A program made the translations under genes and the position numbers. The notes beneath the pieces are model-generated. The model was not told where the DNA came from and did no database searches. It saw only the letters and a list, made by a program, of their open reading frames with translations. From the NCBI GenBank assembly GCA_910584365.1, contig CAJUAF010000002.1, positions 124,001 to 188,000 of the forward strand: 64,000 nucleotides of DNA. The letters are read 5' to 3'. The stretch comes from an uncultured Muribaculaceae bacterium (GTDB lineage Bacteria; Bacteroidota; Bacteroidia; Bacteroidales; Muribaculaceae). This document shows positions 1 through 10,400 of this stretch, one piece after another (position 1 is the stretch's first letter; every line of letters starts with the position of its first letter).

Positions 1-111
1 CAACGTCCTCAGAGGCGTTTCTGCCGGCTGATTTTTCTGAACAAACAATCCCGGAAAGATGTTTCTATCTGAAGACAACCTCTACTTTATAACCCAATAA
101 CTGAAACAATT

Positions 112-570
112 ATGGAAATTGGCGAATATATCCCCAATCATCTCGGAATAGATGAGGAAGGCCGCATGGTGACGGCTTCCGGCGATTATGCCCATCAGCC
201 GCTGATAATCTACTTTTATCCCAAAGACAATACTCCGGGATGCACAGCTGAAGCCTGCTCTCTGCGCGACGGATACGAACAGTTGAAAAAGATGGGCTAC
301 AGCATCATCGGCATCAATCGCGACACCGTGGCTTCCCATCAGAAATTCGCGGCTAAACATAACCTGACTTTCCCCCTGCTGACGGATGTCACCGGGGAGG
401 TGTGCGAGGCTTTCGGAGTATGGCAGATGAAAAAAATGTGCGGTCGGGAATACATGGGACTCGTCAGGACGACGTTTGTAACCGATGCCGACCATAGGCT
501 GACCCATATGATCAAAAAGGTCAACACCAAAGCCGCCGCCGAACAGCTCGTGGAATTGCTCGGCAAATAA
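112..570 (+). CDS. bcp: Thiol peroxidase, Bcp/PrxQ-type peroxiredoxin
   Basis: This 152-residue protein should reduce hydrogen peroxide and organic hydroperoxides in the cytoplasm using thioredoxin-supplied electrons. The PrxQ signature YFYPKDNTPGCTAEAC lies at about residues 34-49. Its first cysteine is the peroxidatic one, and the second, five residues later, is the usual PrxQ resolving cysteine. Length fits the family (about 150). The gene ends just before a strong hairpin and is convergent with the glycogen phosphorylase gene. Nothing odd is visible. The family call is secure. Confidence 0.95.
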   Translation: MEIGEYIPNHLGIDEEGRMVTASGDYAHQPLIIYFYPKDNTPGCTAEACSLRDGYEQLKKMGYSIIGINRDTVASHQKFAAKHNLTFPLLTDVTGEVCEAFGVWQMKKMCGREYMGLVRTTFVTDADHRLTHMIKKVNTKAAAEQLVELLGK

Positions 571-591
571 CTTCCTACTAAACAATAAATC

Positions 592-632
592 ACGTACCCC
601 GCAGCGTCCATGAAGGACATTGCGGGGTACGT
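592..632. terminator. Bidirectional hairpin terminator
   Basis: A perfect 12-bp inverted repeat (acgtaccccgca / tgcggggtacgt) with a 17-base loop sits between the convergent bcp and glycogen phosphorylase genes. It can serve both strands. Confidence 0.8.
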
Positions 633-688
633 TGTTATAAGTAATCTGGCGCGAGCCGGACGATTTTACTCAGCCCGGAGCGTTAGGA

Positions 689-3244
689 TCAGATCCAGCG
701 GGTATAGGCGAAGTCCTGGCGGTGAGGCAGCGCCGGATTGATGGGGTACAGACGGTAACCGTAGCGGAAGACTCCGGGATCTTTGAGTTTCGAGTGTAAC
801 TGGTAGGTCAGCACATTGCCTTCCTCCTTGATGACATCGAACTTCTGGGTGCCGACGAACTGCTCTTCGCCGTCCATGGTCTTGTAGACAACCATTTCCA
901 GGCCGAGGTCACGACCAAGGCCGTTGGTGTCGACGATAGCGCGTACAGAGTAGTCGGTGCCGGTGGTGGAGTTGGCCAGGTCGGAAGTCTCGACATCGAA
1001 CACCTTGATGCCGTCCCATGCGGCGGCCACTTTCTCCTTCCATGCGGCGATTTCCTTGGCCTGGGCGAAGTTGTTGGCCTGGAGTTTCTCGGTGCGGGCT
1101 GCTTCCTTGAGATAGAAGCGGTCGATGTAGTCGTTGATCATACGCTTCATGGTGAAGTGGGGAGCAATCTTGGCGATGGAGCGCTTGATGTACTGAACCC
1201 ACTCGGGAGAGTAGCCTTTGGAGTTCTTGGCGTAGTAGAGGGGAACGATTTCGTTCTCGAGCATGGAGTATATAGTGGCGGCATCGAGCTTGTCCTGCTG
1301 GGACTGGTCGGTGTAGGTGCGTTTGTCGGTAAGCGCCCAGCCGGCATCTTCGGCGAAGCGATAGCCTTCGTACCACCATCCGTCAAGCACCGAGAAGTTC
1401 AGCACACCGTTCATCTCGGCTTTTTCACCGGAAGTACCGGAAGCCTCGAGAGGACGGGTCGGGGTGTTGAGCCAGATATCCACGCCGGAAACCAGGCGCT
1501 TGGCCACGATCATGTTGTAATCCTCGAGGAAAATAATCTTGCCGAGGAACTCGGGCATACGCGAAATCTCGATGATACGCTTGATAAGACCCTGACCTGC
1601 GCCGTCGGCGGGATGGGCTTTGCCGGAGAAGACGAACTGTACAGGGAACTGCTCGTTGTTGACGATCTTCGACAGACGCTCCAGGTCGGTGAAGAGAAGA
1701 TGAGCGCGCTTGTAGGTGGCGAAGCGGCGGGCAAAGCCGATAATCAGTGCGTTGGGGTTGATTTTGTCGACAATCTTCATAACTGAGGAGGGGTCTCCCT
1801 GGTTGGCGAGCCATTTGGCCTTGAAATCTTTCTTTACGAAGTTGATGAACTTGTTCTTCATCTCCATACGCTTGTTCCAGATTTCCTGGTCGGTGCATTT
1901 GAGGATGCCTTTCCAGTTTTCAGGATTGGAGGCGTCTTCGAATACGGCCTCGCCGAGTTTGTCGCCATAGAAGGATTTCCACTCGGAAGCGGCCCAGGTC
2001 GGCATATGAACGCCGTTGGTGACATAGCCTACATGGCTTTCACGCCAGTTGTAGCCTTTCCAGATTCCGGCGAACATCTTCTTGGAAACCTCGCCGTGGA
2101 GCCAGCTTACGCCGTTGGCTTCCTGGCAGGTGTTGAGGGCGAAGACGCTCATGGAGAAGCGCTCGTTGGTATTGGGGTTCTCGCGGCCCATGTTCATCAG
2201 GTCGTTCCAGGAGATACCGAGCTTGGCGGGGAAACCGCCCATGTATTTTCCGAAGAGTCCTTCGTCGAAGTAGTCGTGTCCGGCGGGAACGGGGGTGTGG
2301 ACGGTATAGAGGCTGGAAGCGCGTACCAGCTCGAGGGCAACCTGGAAGTCGAGGTGCTGTTCCTGCACGTAGTCTACAAGACGCTGGAGGTTCAGCAGGG
2401 CGGCGTGTCCTTCGTTGCAGTGGAAGAGGTCACTCTTGATTCCGAGTTTCTTAAGCATCAGCACACCGCCGATACCGAGAAGATATTCCTGCTTGATACG
2501 GTTTTCCCAGTCACCGCCATAAAGCTTGTGGGTAATGGGACGGTCGAATTCGGAGTTCATCTCGAAATCGGTGTCCATCAGGTAGAGATTCATGCGGCCT
2601 ACGTTCACGCGCCATACATGGCTGTAAATGATTCGGTCGTGATAAGGCACTTCCAGAATCATGGGACGGCCGGATTCTTCCATTACCTGCTCGATGGGGA
2701 GCTGGTTGAAGTTCTGGGGTTCGTAGTTGGCAATCTGCTGTCCGTCTACGGAAAGAGTCTGGGCAAAGTAGCCGAAGCGGTAGAGGAAACCGACAGCCGT
2801 CATGGGAACGCAGGAGTCGGAAGCCTCCTTTATATAGTCTCCGGCCAGTACGCCGAGACCGCCCGAATAGATTTTCAGAGCGTTGCACAGACCATACTCC
2901 ATAGAGAAGTATGCTACTTTGGGAAGGTCGGTGCGCATCGGTTTGGACATATAGTCCTTGAACATCTCATAGACATGAGCGATGCGCTCCATCATCTTTT
3001 TGTCGGCGATGACCTCTTCGAGGCGTTCGGATGTGAGCTGCTGGAGGAGCATCACAGGATTTTCGCCGGTGGAATGCCAGAGGTCGCGGTCCAGGTCATG
3101 GAAGAGAGACTTTGCTTCGCTGTTCCATACCCACCAGAGGTTCTTGGCAATCTCCTCAAGGGACTTGAGCTTCGAGGGGAGGTCGGATTTAACAGTAATG
3201 TCGCGCCAAACGGGGGCATTAGTGTTGCTGACTTGAAGTTTCAT
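689..3244 (-). CDS. glgP: Alpha-glucan (glycogen) phosphorylase, GT35
   Basis: This 851-residue enzyme releases glucose-1-phosphate from glycogen. An N-terminal DUF3417-like segment (about residues 1-115) precedes the phosphorylase core, which marks the 'alpha-glucan phosphorylase' subtype rather than E. coli GlgP/MalP. The pyridoxal-phosphate lysine lies in SGTSGEKAEMNG, at about residue 608. The gene starts 78 bp after the end of the glycogen synthase gene on the same strand. The two probably form an operon for building and mobilising glycogen. The N-terminus is intact and the length is normal for this subtype. Confidence 0.95.
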   Translation of the reverse strand: MKLQVSNTNAPVWRDITVKSDLPSKLKSLEEIAKNLWWVWNSEAKSLFHDLDRDLWHSTGENPVMLLQQLTSERLEEVIADKKMMERIAHVYEMFKDYMSKPMRTDLPKVAYFSMEYGLCNALKIYSGGLGVLAGDYIKEASDSCVPMTAVGFLYRFGYFAQTLSVDGQQIANYEPQNFNQLPIEQVMEESGRPMILEVPYHDRIIYSHVWRVNVGRMNLYLMDTDFEMNSEFDRPITHKLYGGDWENRIKQEYLLGIGGVLMLKKLGIKSDLFHCNEGHAALLNLQRLVDYVQEQHLDFQVALELVRASSLYTVHTPVPAGHDYFDEGLFGKYMGGFPAKLGISWNDLMNMGRENPNTNERFSMSVFALNTCQEANGVSWLHGEVSKKMFAGIWKGYNWRESHVGYVTNGVHMPTWAASEWKSFYGDKLGEAVFEDASNPENWKGILKCTDQEIWNKRMEMKNKFINFVKKDFKAKWLANQGDPSSVMKIVDKINPNALIIGFARRFATYKRAHLLFTDLERLSKIVNNEQFPVQFVFSGKAHPADGAGQGLIKRIIEISRMPEFLGKIIFLEDYNMIVAKRLVSGVDIWLNTPTRPLEASGTSGEKAEMNGVLNFSVLDGWWYEGYRFAEDAGWALTDKRTYTDQSQQDKLDAATIYSMLENEIVPLYYAKNSKGYSPEWVQYIKRSIAKIAPHFTMKRMINDYIDRFYLKEAARTEKLQANNFAQAKEIAAWKEKVAAAWDGIKVFDVETSDLANSTTGTDYSVRAIVDTNGLGRDLGLEMVVYKTMDGEEQFVGTQKFDVIKEEGNVLTYQLHSKLKDPGVFRYGYRLYPINPALPHRQDFAYTRWI

Positions 3245-3322
3245 GTAGTGAAATTATAGGTTGTGTGATTATTTTAGATGAATGTAATCCTCATCAGAAT
3301 ATACCGAATCAATCCGGAAGAA

Positions 3323-4999
3323 TCATGCCTGAGGCTCGTCCCGACGTTTGTCGGAAGCGCTCAGCGCGATCCGGAATGCTTCTATATAATAGGTGATGAA
3401 GTAGTCCCACTCCGCCTTGTCGGCGGTCGCGCGGGCAGCTGCCGAATCCGAAGCGAGAACTTCAGGAGCGGCCTGGGAGAGCGCCATCATATTAGAGGCG
3501 ACCTGCTCTACCACTTCATGATAATTGGAGTCGTTGCGGGGGATGACAACTACGCCGCTTTCGGCGAAGCCGTTCTTACCGGTCGACAGAACCCACTGTC
3601 CGAATCCGGAAAGGGACGTTGTGACCGTAGGAACGCCGAAAGCAACGCTTTCCAACGGAGTGTAGCCCCACGGTTCGTAATACGACGGAAAGACGGTAAG
3701 ATCCATTCCGGCCAGCATATCATAATAGGTCATGTTCATGATGCCGTCGTCACCGTTGAGATAGCAAGGCACATATACGACCTGTACCATGGAGTTCTCT
3801 CCGGCCTGGGTGGCGGGGAATCCGAGCTGCCGGATACGGTTAAGGATGGCATCCTCTCCGGGATTGTTAAGTTCGTGGGTAATCACCGGTTCGGGCAACG
3901 CGCCGTTGTTCCCTTCCGAAGCGAGCGCCTTGGAGAGATCGGCGCGGGGAGCTTTCGACCATGCCGGCACCAGGATATACAGGAGCAGGTTCCGGCTGGG
4001 GTTCATGCCTGAGAGCCGGGAGGCGGCGTCAAGGAAAACATCGATTCCCTTGTTGCGGAATTCGCAACGTCCGGAGGTGGCTATAATAAAGGTGTCTTCC
4101 GGGAGCGTCCGTCCGGTAAGTTTCGAGCCTATGTTCAGCATCGCCTCGCGGGCGGCGCTGCGGGCGCGTTTCTGACGCAGTTTCGTCGGCGCCCAGTCTG
4201 CGGGGAAGCCGTTGGGGGTGACAATGTCGGGGCGGCGTTCCAGCAGCTGTTCACATTCGGCGGCGGTGACATCGCTGACCGTAGTGAAGCAGTCGGCGGC
4301 GTGGGCTGCGGCTTTCTCCAGGGAGTGCTTCGACTCCATGTTGAGTTCCCGGGCCATCTGGTCGCCGTTGTAGGCGGGAAGATAATCGTAAAGGGGTTTG
4401 CCGTTGCCGCAGATGCTGCGGCCGATGGATGTGGCGTGGGTGGTGAAAAGCGTTCCTACATAAGGAACTTTCCATTTTATATAAAGGAGTCCCATACCTG
4501 TGGTCCACTCGTCGAAATGAGCCAGGACATTTTTGTGGCGCAGGCGCTTGTAGTTGCAGATGCTTTCGATAACGGCTCCTGCCGCAAGGGAAAAGGCGCA
4601 GGCTTCGTCGTAATCCCCGTAGGCATGGAGGGAGTCGACGCCGTAGCGCTGCCACATCTCACCATAATAATAGTCCTTGAGAGCGAACATTCCCTTGAAG
4701 TCCACCAATATCACTATCGGCTTCCCGGGGATGTTCCAGCGGCCTATTCTGACGGCCACACCCTGGGGGAGAACAGCTTTCTCGCGCCAGGGTTTCAATA
4801 GCGACGGCACCTCTGTGAAATAAGGAGAGGAATTTTCTTCGGACCATACATCCGGACCAATGAAAACGACCTTGTCCTTGTAGAGATTCTGGAGATTCTG
4901 GGCTTTTGTAGATAAAACCGTATATATTCCTCCAATTTTATTACAAACCTCCCAGCTTGTCTCAAAAATCATATCGAGATTCACGGGGTCAAACTTCAT
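3323..4999 (-). CDS. Glycogen synthase, GT3 (eukaryote-like) family
   Basis: This 558-residue glycosyltransferase opens with the GT3 hallmark SWEVCNKIGGIYTVLSTKA (about residues 15-33). It carries the C-terminal donor-site region with the acid-containing stretch FPSYYEPWGYTPLE, at about residues 445-458. GT3 synthases use UDP-glucose and are common in Bacteroidota in place of bacterial GT5 GlgA. It is the first gene of a two-gene operon with the phosphorylase, driven by a recognisable Bacteroidota promoter immediately upstream. It is shorter than mammalian GYS (about 735) because the regulatory tails are missing, as in other bacteria. Confidence 0.92.
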   Translation of the reverse strand: MKFDPVNLDMIFETSWEVCNKIGGIYTVLSTKAQNLQNLYKDKVVFIGPDVWSEENSSPYFTEVPSLLKPWREKAVLPQGVAVRIGRWNIPGKPIVILVDFKGMFALKDYYYGEMWQRYGVDSLHAYGDYDEACAFSLAAGAVIESICNYKRLRHKNVLAHFDEWTTGMGLLYIKWKVPYVGTLFTTHATSIGRSICGNGKPLYDYLPAYNGDQMARELNMESKHSLEKAAAHAADCFTTVSDVTAAECEQLLERRPDIVTPNGFPADWAPTKLRQKRARSAAREAMLNIGSKLTGRTLPEDTFIIATSGRCEFRNKGIDVFLDAASRLSGMNPSRNLLLYILVPAWSKAPRADLSKALASEGNNGALPEPVITHELNNPGEDAILNRIRQLGFPATQAGENSMVQVVYVPCYLNGDDGIMNMTYYDMLAGMDLTVFPSYYEPWGYTPLESVAFGVPTVTTSLSGFGQWVLSTGKNGFAESGVVVIPRNDSNYHEVVEQVASNMMALSQAAPEVLASDSAAARATADKAEWDYFITYYIEAFRIALSASDKRRDEPQA

Positions 5000-5040
5000 A
5001 ACTAAAATTCAGATTGTTTGAAATTGTCCATTTTAGAGTG

Positions 5041-5072
5041 CAAAGGTAATTATTTTTTTTGAATCAGCGCAA
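5041..5072 (-). promoter_or_regulatory. Promoter of the glycogen synthase operon
   Basis: On the minus strand a -7 box TACCTTTG (5048 to 5041) matches the Bacteroidota consensus TAnnTTTG. A TTG at 5072-5070 lies 21 bases upstream as a -33 element. The start codon at 4999 follows about 40 bases downstream. Confidence 0.7.
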
Positions 5073-5142
5073 TTTTTATCTACAAAAATCCGAATCAAGT
5101 AAAAAAATCGCGTTCCGACATTTTGTTCTGAAGAATAAAATA

Positions 5143-5174
5143 TTTGCTTTATAGTCGTTTTTTTATTAATTTTG
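5143..5174 (+). promoter_or_regulatory. Promoter of the hemerythrin-LuxR gene
   Basis: TTTG at 5143-5146 and TAATTTTG at 5167-5174 are 20 bases apart, an exact fit to the Bacteroidota sigma-ABfr promoter. The gene starts at 5234. The element is back to back with the glycogen operon promoter. Confidence 0.75.
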
Positions 5175-5233
5175 AGGGTGATATTTCATCGGAAGATGGA
5201 GCATTGTAAATTTTTTCAGACCAATAGCGAAAA

Positions 5234-6238
5234 ATGAATAACCGCAGGAAGCCGTACACCGCCGGGCAGATCATGAGGTCGCTCATTTCCGACAATTCTT
5301 TGCTGCTGATGGCTCTCAGCAGATTCGGGATTTCCCTGGGATTCGGAGACAAGACCGTCGGAGAAGTATGCGCCGAACAACAGGTCGATACGGCCACATT
5401 CCTTTCCATCGCCAACTTTATCTCAGGGCTCCCGTATTCCTGCGATAACATAAGCCTGGAAACCCTGATGAGCTATCTTAAGAAAGCCCATAGTTTTTTC
5501 CTGGACTTCCAGCTTCCGATGATACGGCGCAAGCTCCTGGAAGTGCTGGACTGTTCGGATGTCGATTCGCTTGGCTTCCTGATTCTCAGGCTGTATGACG
5601 ACTACGCGGCGGAAGTAAGAAACCACATGGAGGTGGAAAACGACCACATTTTTCCCTATGTGGAATCGCTCCTGGAGGGAAATGCGGATCAGAATTTCGC
5701 CATAGAGTCTTACGCCAGGGGACACACTCATATCGCGCCAAAACTCAAAGAGCTGAAGGACATCATCGTCCGTTATTATCCTGAAAAGGATATTGACCTT
5801 CTGAACTCAGCCCTTTTCGATATCATAACCTGCGAGCAGGATCTTCATTCTCACTGCCAGGTAGAGGATATGATTTTTATTCCGGCCGTGGCAGAACTGG
5901 AAGCCAAGGTCAGGATGGAGATGAACGACAGCGAGGACACATCCGCCACAGACCCGGTGGACGGACCGGAGTCCGGTGGCGAAAACGCCGACGGCGGCAA
6001 CTCTTCAGACGAAGAGAAGCTCAAGTCGCTCTCCGAACGCGAGAAAGAAATAATATGCCATATCGCCAAAGGTCTTACCAATAAAGAGATTGCCCAAAAG
6101 TTGTATCTGTCGGTCCACACCGTGGCCACCCACCGCCGTAACATCGGGAACAAACTCCAGATTCATTCTCCGGCCGGCCTGACAATCTTCGCTATCGTCA
6201 ACGGATTGCTCCCTATCGCTGAAATACCCCGTCTGTAA
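5234..6238 (+). CDS. Hemerythrin-domain LuxR-type transcriptional regulator
   Basis: This 334-residue protein joins three parts. Residues 1-60 resemble the DUF542 N-terminus of RIC/ScdA iron-sulfur repair proteins, but the usual Cys-Cys pair is absent. Residues about 75-220 form a hemerythrin-like bundle, with histidines and glutamates in RNHMEVENDHIFPYVE, RGHTHIAPKL and LHSHCQVEDMIF that could bind a di-iron centre. An acidic, serine-rich linker follows. Residues about 265-330 are a LuxR/NarL HTH (LSEREKEIICHIAKGLTNKE). It probably senses oxygen or nitric oxide and controls transcription. It has its own promoter. Its target genes cannot be read from the sequence. Confidence 0.85.
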   Translation: MNNRRKPYTAGQIMRSLISDNSLLLMALSRFGISLGFGDKTVGEVCAEQQVDTATFLSIANFISGLPYSCDNISLETLMSYLKKAHSFFLDFQLPMIRRKLLEVLDCSDVDSLGFLILRLYDDYAAEVRNHMEVENDHIFPYVESLLEGNADQNFAIESYARGHTHIAPKLKELKDIIVRYYPEKDIDLLNSALFDIITCEQDLHSHCQVEDMIFIPAVAELEAKVRMEMNDSEDTSATDPVDGPESGGENADGGNSSDEEKLKSLSEREKEIICHIAKGLTNKEIAQKLYLSVHTVATHRRNIGNKLQIHSPAGLTIFAIVNGLLPIAEIPRL

Positions 6239-6259
6239 TAAGCTTCAAACCGCCTGCCC

Positions 6260-7378
6260 ATGAAATTCCAGGATATTCCCGGCCATGAAAACGTTAAGGA
6301 ACGCCTCCGGGCGATGATCGACAACGGCAGGATGCCCCATGCACTTGTGCTTGAGGGACCGGCCGGGACCGGCAAATTCGCCCTTGTCCGGGCTGCTGTG
6401 CAATACCTTCATTGTACCGACCGCCGCGGAGGCGATTCCTGCGGAGTGTGTCCCTCCTGTATCCAGCATCAGTCGTTCAATCATATAGATACAATCTATT
6501 CCTTTCCGGTACTGAAATCCGCGGGGGGCGCCCTCAGCGATGATTTTATCGACCGCTGGCGCGAGTTTATGACAGCCGATCCGTATATGAATTTTGCCTT
6601 GTGGCAGAAGATGCTGGGAAATCCGAACGGTCAGCCGGTCTTCTATGTCGATGAATCGCAGGAAATTATCAGGAAATTATCCTTCACTTCCCATGCCGCC
6701 GGATGCAAGGTGGTGATGATGTGGCTCCCTGAGAAAATGAATACCCAGTGCGCCAACAAGCTGCTGAAACTGATCGAGGAACCTCTTCCCGGGGTGGCGC
6801 TTGTTTTCGTATCGGATAATCCCGGGGAGATTCTCCCCACGATATATTCCCGTCTGCAGCGCGTGGAGGTGAAACGGTTCGCCGACGCCGAAATAGCGCG
6901 GTATCTTCAGGAACGCTACAACCTGGAGTCCGCAGAGGCTATGGCGCTGGCCCACAATGCCTCCGGAAGCATCACACTGGCCGAAAAAAATATGGCCAAA
7001 GATGACGAGAACAATCTTTTCCTGGAATTTTTCCAACAGCTGATGCGGCTTGCCTACCAGCGTAAAATCGGACTGTTGAAGAAATGGAGTCAGGAGATTT
7101 CCGCACTCGGCCGCGAACAGTCCGCCCGATTCTGCGATTACTGCCAGCGTCAGGTAAGGGAGAATTTCATCGCCAATATGCGTATCGCCGGATTGAATTA
7201 CCAGACCCTGAAAGAACAGGCGTTCAGCCGGAATTTTTCCCCCTTCATAAATGAGAGGAATGTGGAGCAGCTTACTTCGGTCTTTACCAAGGCCCGCGAG
7301 GATATCGCCGCCAACGGCAACGGGAAAATAATATTTTTCGATGTGGCCGTGAAAGTGATTCTTCTCCTGAAACTCTGA
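6260..7378 (+). CDS. holB: DNA polymerase III delta-prime subunit
   Basis: This 372-residue clamp-loader ATPase starts with the family pattern DIPGHENVKERL. It has a Walker A motif GPAGTGKF near residue 33 and a cysteine cluster (C..CxxC, in DSCGVCPSC) for the structural zinc of HolB/DnaX proteins. The SNPGEILPTIYSRLQ-like segment SDNPGEILPTIYSRLQ matches the sensor 1/SRC region, here with SR but no downstream C. It starts 21 bp after the hemerythrin regulator. A nuclease gene 35 bp downstream is on the same strand. Confidence 0.92.
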   Translation: MKFQDIPGHENVKERLRAMIDNGRMPHALVLEGPAGTGKFALVRAAVQYLHCTDRRGGDSCGVCPSCIQHQSFNHIDTIYSFPVLKSAGGALSDDFIDRWREFMTADPYMNFALWQKMLGNPNGQPVFYVDESQEIIRKLSFTSHAAGCKVVMMWLPEKMNTQCANKLLKLIEEPLPGVALVFVSDNPGEILPTIYSRLQRVEVKRFADAEIARYLQERYNLESAEAMALAHNASGSITLAEKNMAKDDENNLFLEFFQQLMRLAYQRKIGLLKKWSQEISALGREQSARFCDYCQRQVRENFIANMRIAGLNYQTLKEQAFSRNFSPFINERNVEQLTSVFTKAREDIAANGNGKIIFFDVAVKVILLLKL

Positions 7379-7413
7379 AACATTTTTTACCGCCGCGGAG
7401 CCGATCCAGCTAT

Positions 7414-10400
7414 ATGAAACCGTTTCTATACAGCATCGCAGAGGCTTATCTGCGCAATGAGCCGGAAAACATCATCGACTGTTGTTTTGTTTTCCCTAAC
7501 AAACGAAGCGCCGTATTCTTCCACCACGCTTTCGCCCGTGCTTCGCGCGAACTTGGTGTCAGGACGCCCCATCCAGCTTCTGTCACAATTTCCGATTTCG
7601 TGGAAGGGATGACCACGGGGGTCAAGGGGGAACGCATGGAGATGATTTTCATCCTTTATCAGGCTTACAGGGAGGTGATATACCGCCATGCCGGAGCCGA
7701 CAGCCATGCTCGCGCGATCGCGGAGCTTGTCGATTTCAACCGGTTCCAGCGGTGGGCTGATATGCTGCTTGGAGATTTCAATGACGTGGATATGTACATG
7801 GTCGATCCTGCGGAACTGTTCCCGAATCTGGAACGGTACAGGGAAATCTCGGCAAATTATGTCAGCCCGGAAGTGCTTGAGGAAATCAGACGCCACTGGC
7901 ATATCGACCGGATCCCGGAGTTCGGGGATTCGTTCTGGAACCATATAATTCATTCCGGAGATGATCCGGAGGAGGACTCCGAAGATGATTCGTCCCGGGG
8001 AAAGGCCGTGGAATTCTTCCGCCTCTGGCAGGTGATGCTGGAGGTTTATGACAATTTCCGCCAGCGGCTGCGGAAAGCCGGACTGTATTATTCCGGGATG
8101 GCTTATGCCGAAGCTTGCAGTCATATCCGCTCCACACCCAGGAGCGGCTTCCCTTACCGGCGCTACGTTTTCGTAGGTTTCAATATGCTCACAAAAGTCG
8201 AGGAGACAATTTTCTCACTGCTCAAAGAAAAACCTGGAGAAGAGCTGTATGACAACTACGCCTTCGCCGATTTCTATTTCGACAATGCCTCGCCGGCATT
8301 CGCCCTGGAGGGAAATCCGACGGCAGTGTTGCTTGACAGGTATGTGAAAAAGTTTCCCCCGCTGTATGACTGCGTGGAGCCGGTCGAAGGTTTTCCGAAA
8401 ATAGAGATTACGGGAGTTGCCTCCACCGTGGGACAGACGAAACTGGCAGGTGCGATAGTAGGAACTCTTTATCCGGCCGCCTTCCACCCCGATATGCTCC
8501 GGAAGACGGCGGTTATTCTGCCCCAGGAATCGCTGGCGCAGGGGATTCTGTCGGCGTTGCCCGAAAGGATTTCACCGGTGAATCTTACGATGGGCTACCG
8601 TCTGCGCGACAGTCAGGTTGCTTCCCTGGTGCGGAACATCGTCTCGATGCATCTGCGTTCCCGCAAGAGCCGGGGGATCGTACCGACGTTTTTTTATGAG
8701 GATGTCATAAAGGTAATGACCCATCCGCTGATGAGGCAGACTTTCCCCCGGGAATGTAACCGGCTTGTCTATGACATCAACATCAACCGCCGGTACAATA
8801 TCGAGGCTCCATACATAGCCCTGACATATCCGGAGCTGGCGACCGTGTTCCGCTATGTAGAAGACTCCGGTTCGGCCGACGAGGTTTTCGGATATTTCGA
8901 AAGGCTTTTCAGGTGGCTGCTCGACTGCTGGAAGGTAGCTTCGGAAAGCTCTGAAAAAAACGGTGGGGAAGATACGGATGAAAGATTCGATATCGACGGC
9001 CACAATCTGGGGGAGGATCTTACGGTGCAGTCCGGCGCAATCGTTGACCGGATGCTTGTGCGCGCCTATCTGAGGGCTGTCGGCCGTCTGCGGTCCCTGA
9101 CGGCGTGTTATATGGGGAAGGAGGATATTTTCCTCGCGGACTCCACACTGTTCCATCTCATGGAGAGGATAACCGGCGGGGAGACCGTCAGTTTCGAGGG
9201 GCGTCCGTTGAACGGACTGCAGGTTATGGGTGTTCTCGAGGCACGCGCCCTCGATTTCGAGAATGTGATTGTCCCTTCGATGAACGAGCGGATATTCCCC
9301 CGCAGACATTATCAGAAATCCTTTATACCGCCCCATCTGCGCAGCGCCTACGGGATGGCCACTCAGGAACATCAGGAAAGTATTTACGCATATCATTTCT
9401 ACCGGATGATTTCCCGGGCGCGCCGCGTATTTCTGATTTACGACGCCAGAACCCAGGGGGTGGGCGCAGGCCAGATGTCGCGTTATCTCAGCCAGCTGAT
9501 CCATCTCTACCGGCCCCGGGGACTCTCTTCCCGCGTATTGGGTTATAGAATGAATCCGGTAGCCGACATACATCTGGAAGTCCGAAAAACTCCGGAAATC
9601 CTCGCTCGGCTGGAACGTTACCGCAGTCGGGAAAATCCCCTGTATCTCTCGGCGAGCGCCCTGAATACGTATATTAACTGTCCGCTGTCGTTCTATCTGT
9701 CGTATATTGCGGGCTACAAACGGGAGGATGATTTCAACGACTTCATGGACCAGAGTACTTTCGGTACGATTCTCCACGGCGTTCTCGAGGACCTGTACAC
9801 CATGGGACGCCAGTCGCTCCCGGCGGGAAAATTTACCCGTCAGGCGCTTGAGGCTCTGATGGGGCGGGAGACGGAAATCCGCAAGGCGATTGTCCGCCGT
9901 ATAAACCGGCATTATAATTTCCTTGGAGACGACAATCTTACGGAACTCAAGGGGGATGCCGAGATTTTCGGAGAACTGATGAGGAAATATGTCATGCTGA
10001 CCCTGCGCCGGGAAATCGAGGCCGGGGGATTCATATTTCTGCATGGAGAATACGGGATTCCGATGAGACTCGCAATCAAAGGTCAGTCCGGTTCGGAAGA
10101 GATTAATTTCAAATATTCCATAGACAGAGTAGACCGTTTATTCCGCAGGGACGGCTCCTCCGTGCTGCGTGTCATCGATTATAAGACCGGAGAGGATCCG
10201 ACGGAAATCATCGAGATTAAGGATATGTTCTGTGACCGCGGATCAAAATACCGTGCCAAGGCGATGATGCAGCTGTTTCTCTACTGTCAGGCTCTGACGC
10301 AGTCGCAGGGCCTGGACGAACCGGTACAGCCATGGATTTATTCTCTGCGGAAAGTTGCCACGACCCCTTTCACTCCGTTGAGGATAACAGAATTCAACCC

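Noticed and set aside
2006..3259. Long plus-strand frame opposite glycogen phosphorylase
   Set aside because: It is a shadow of the phosphorylase gene; similar shadows lie opposite glnS, ackA and pta.
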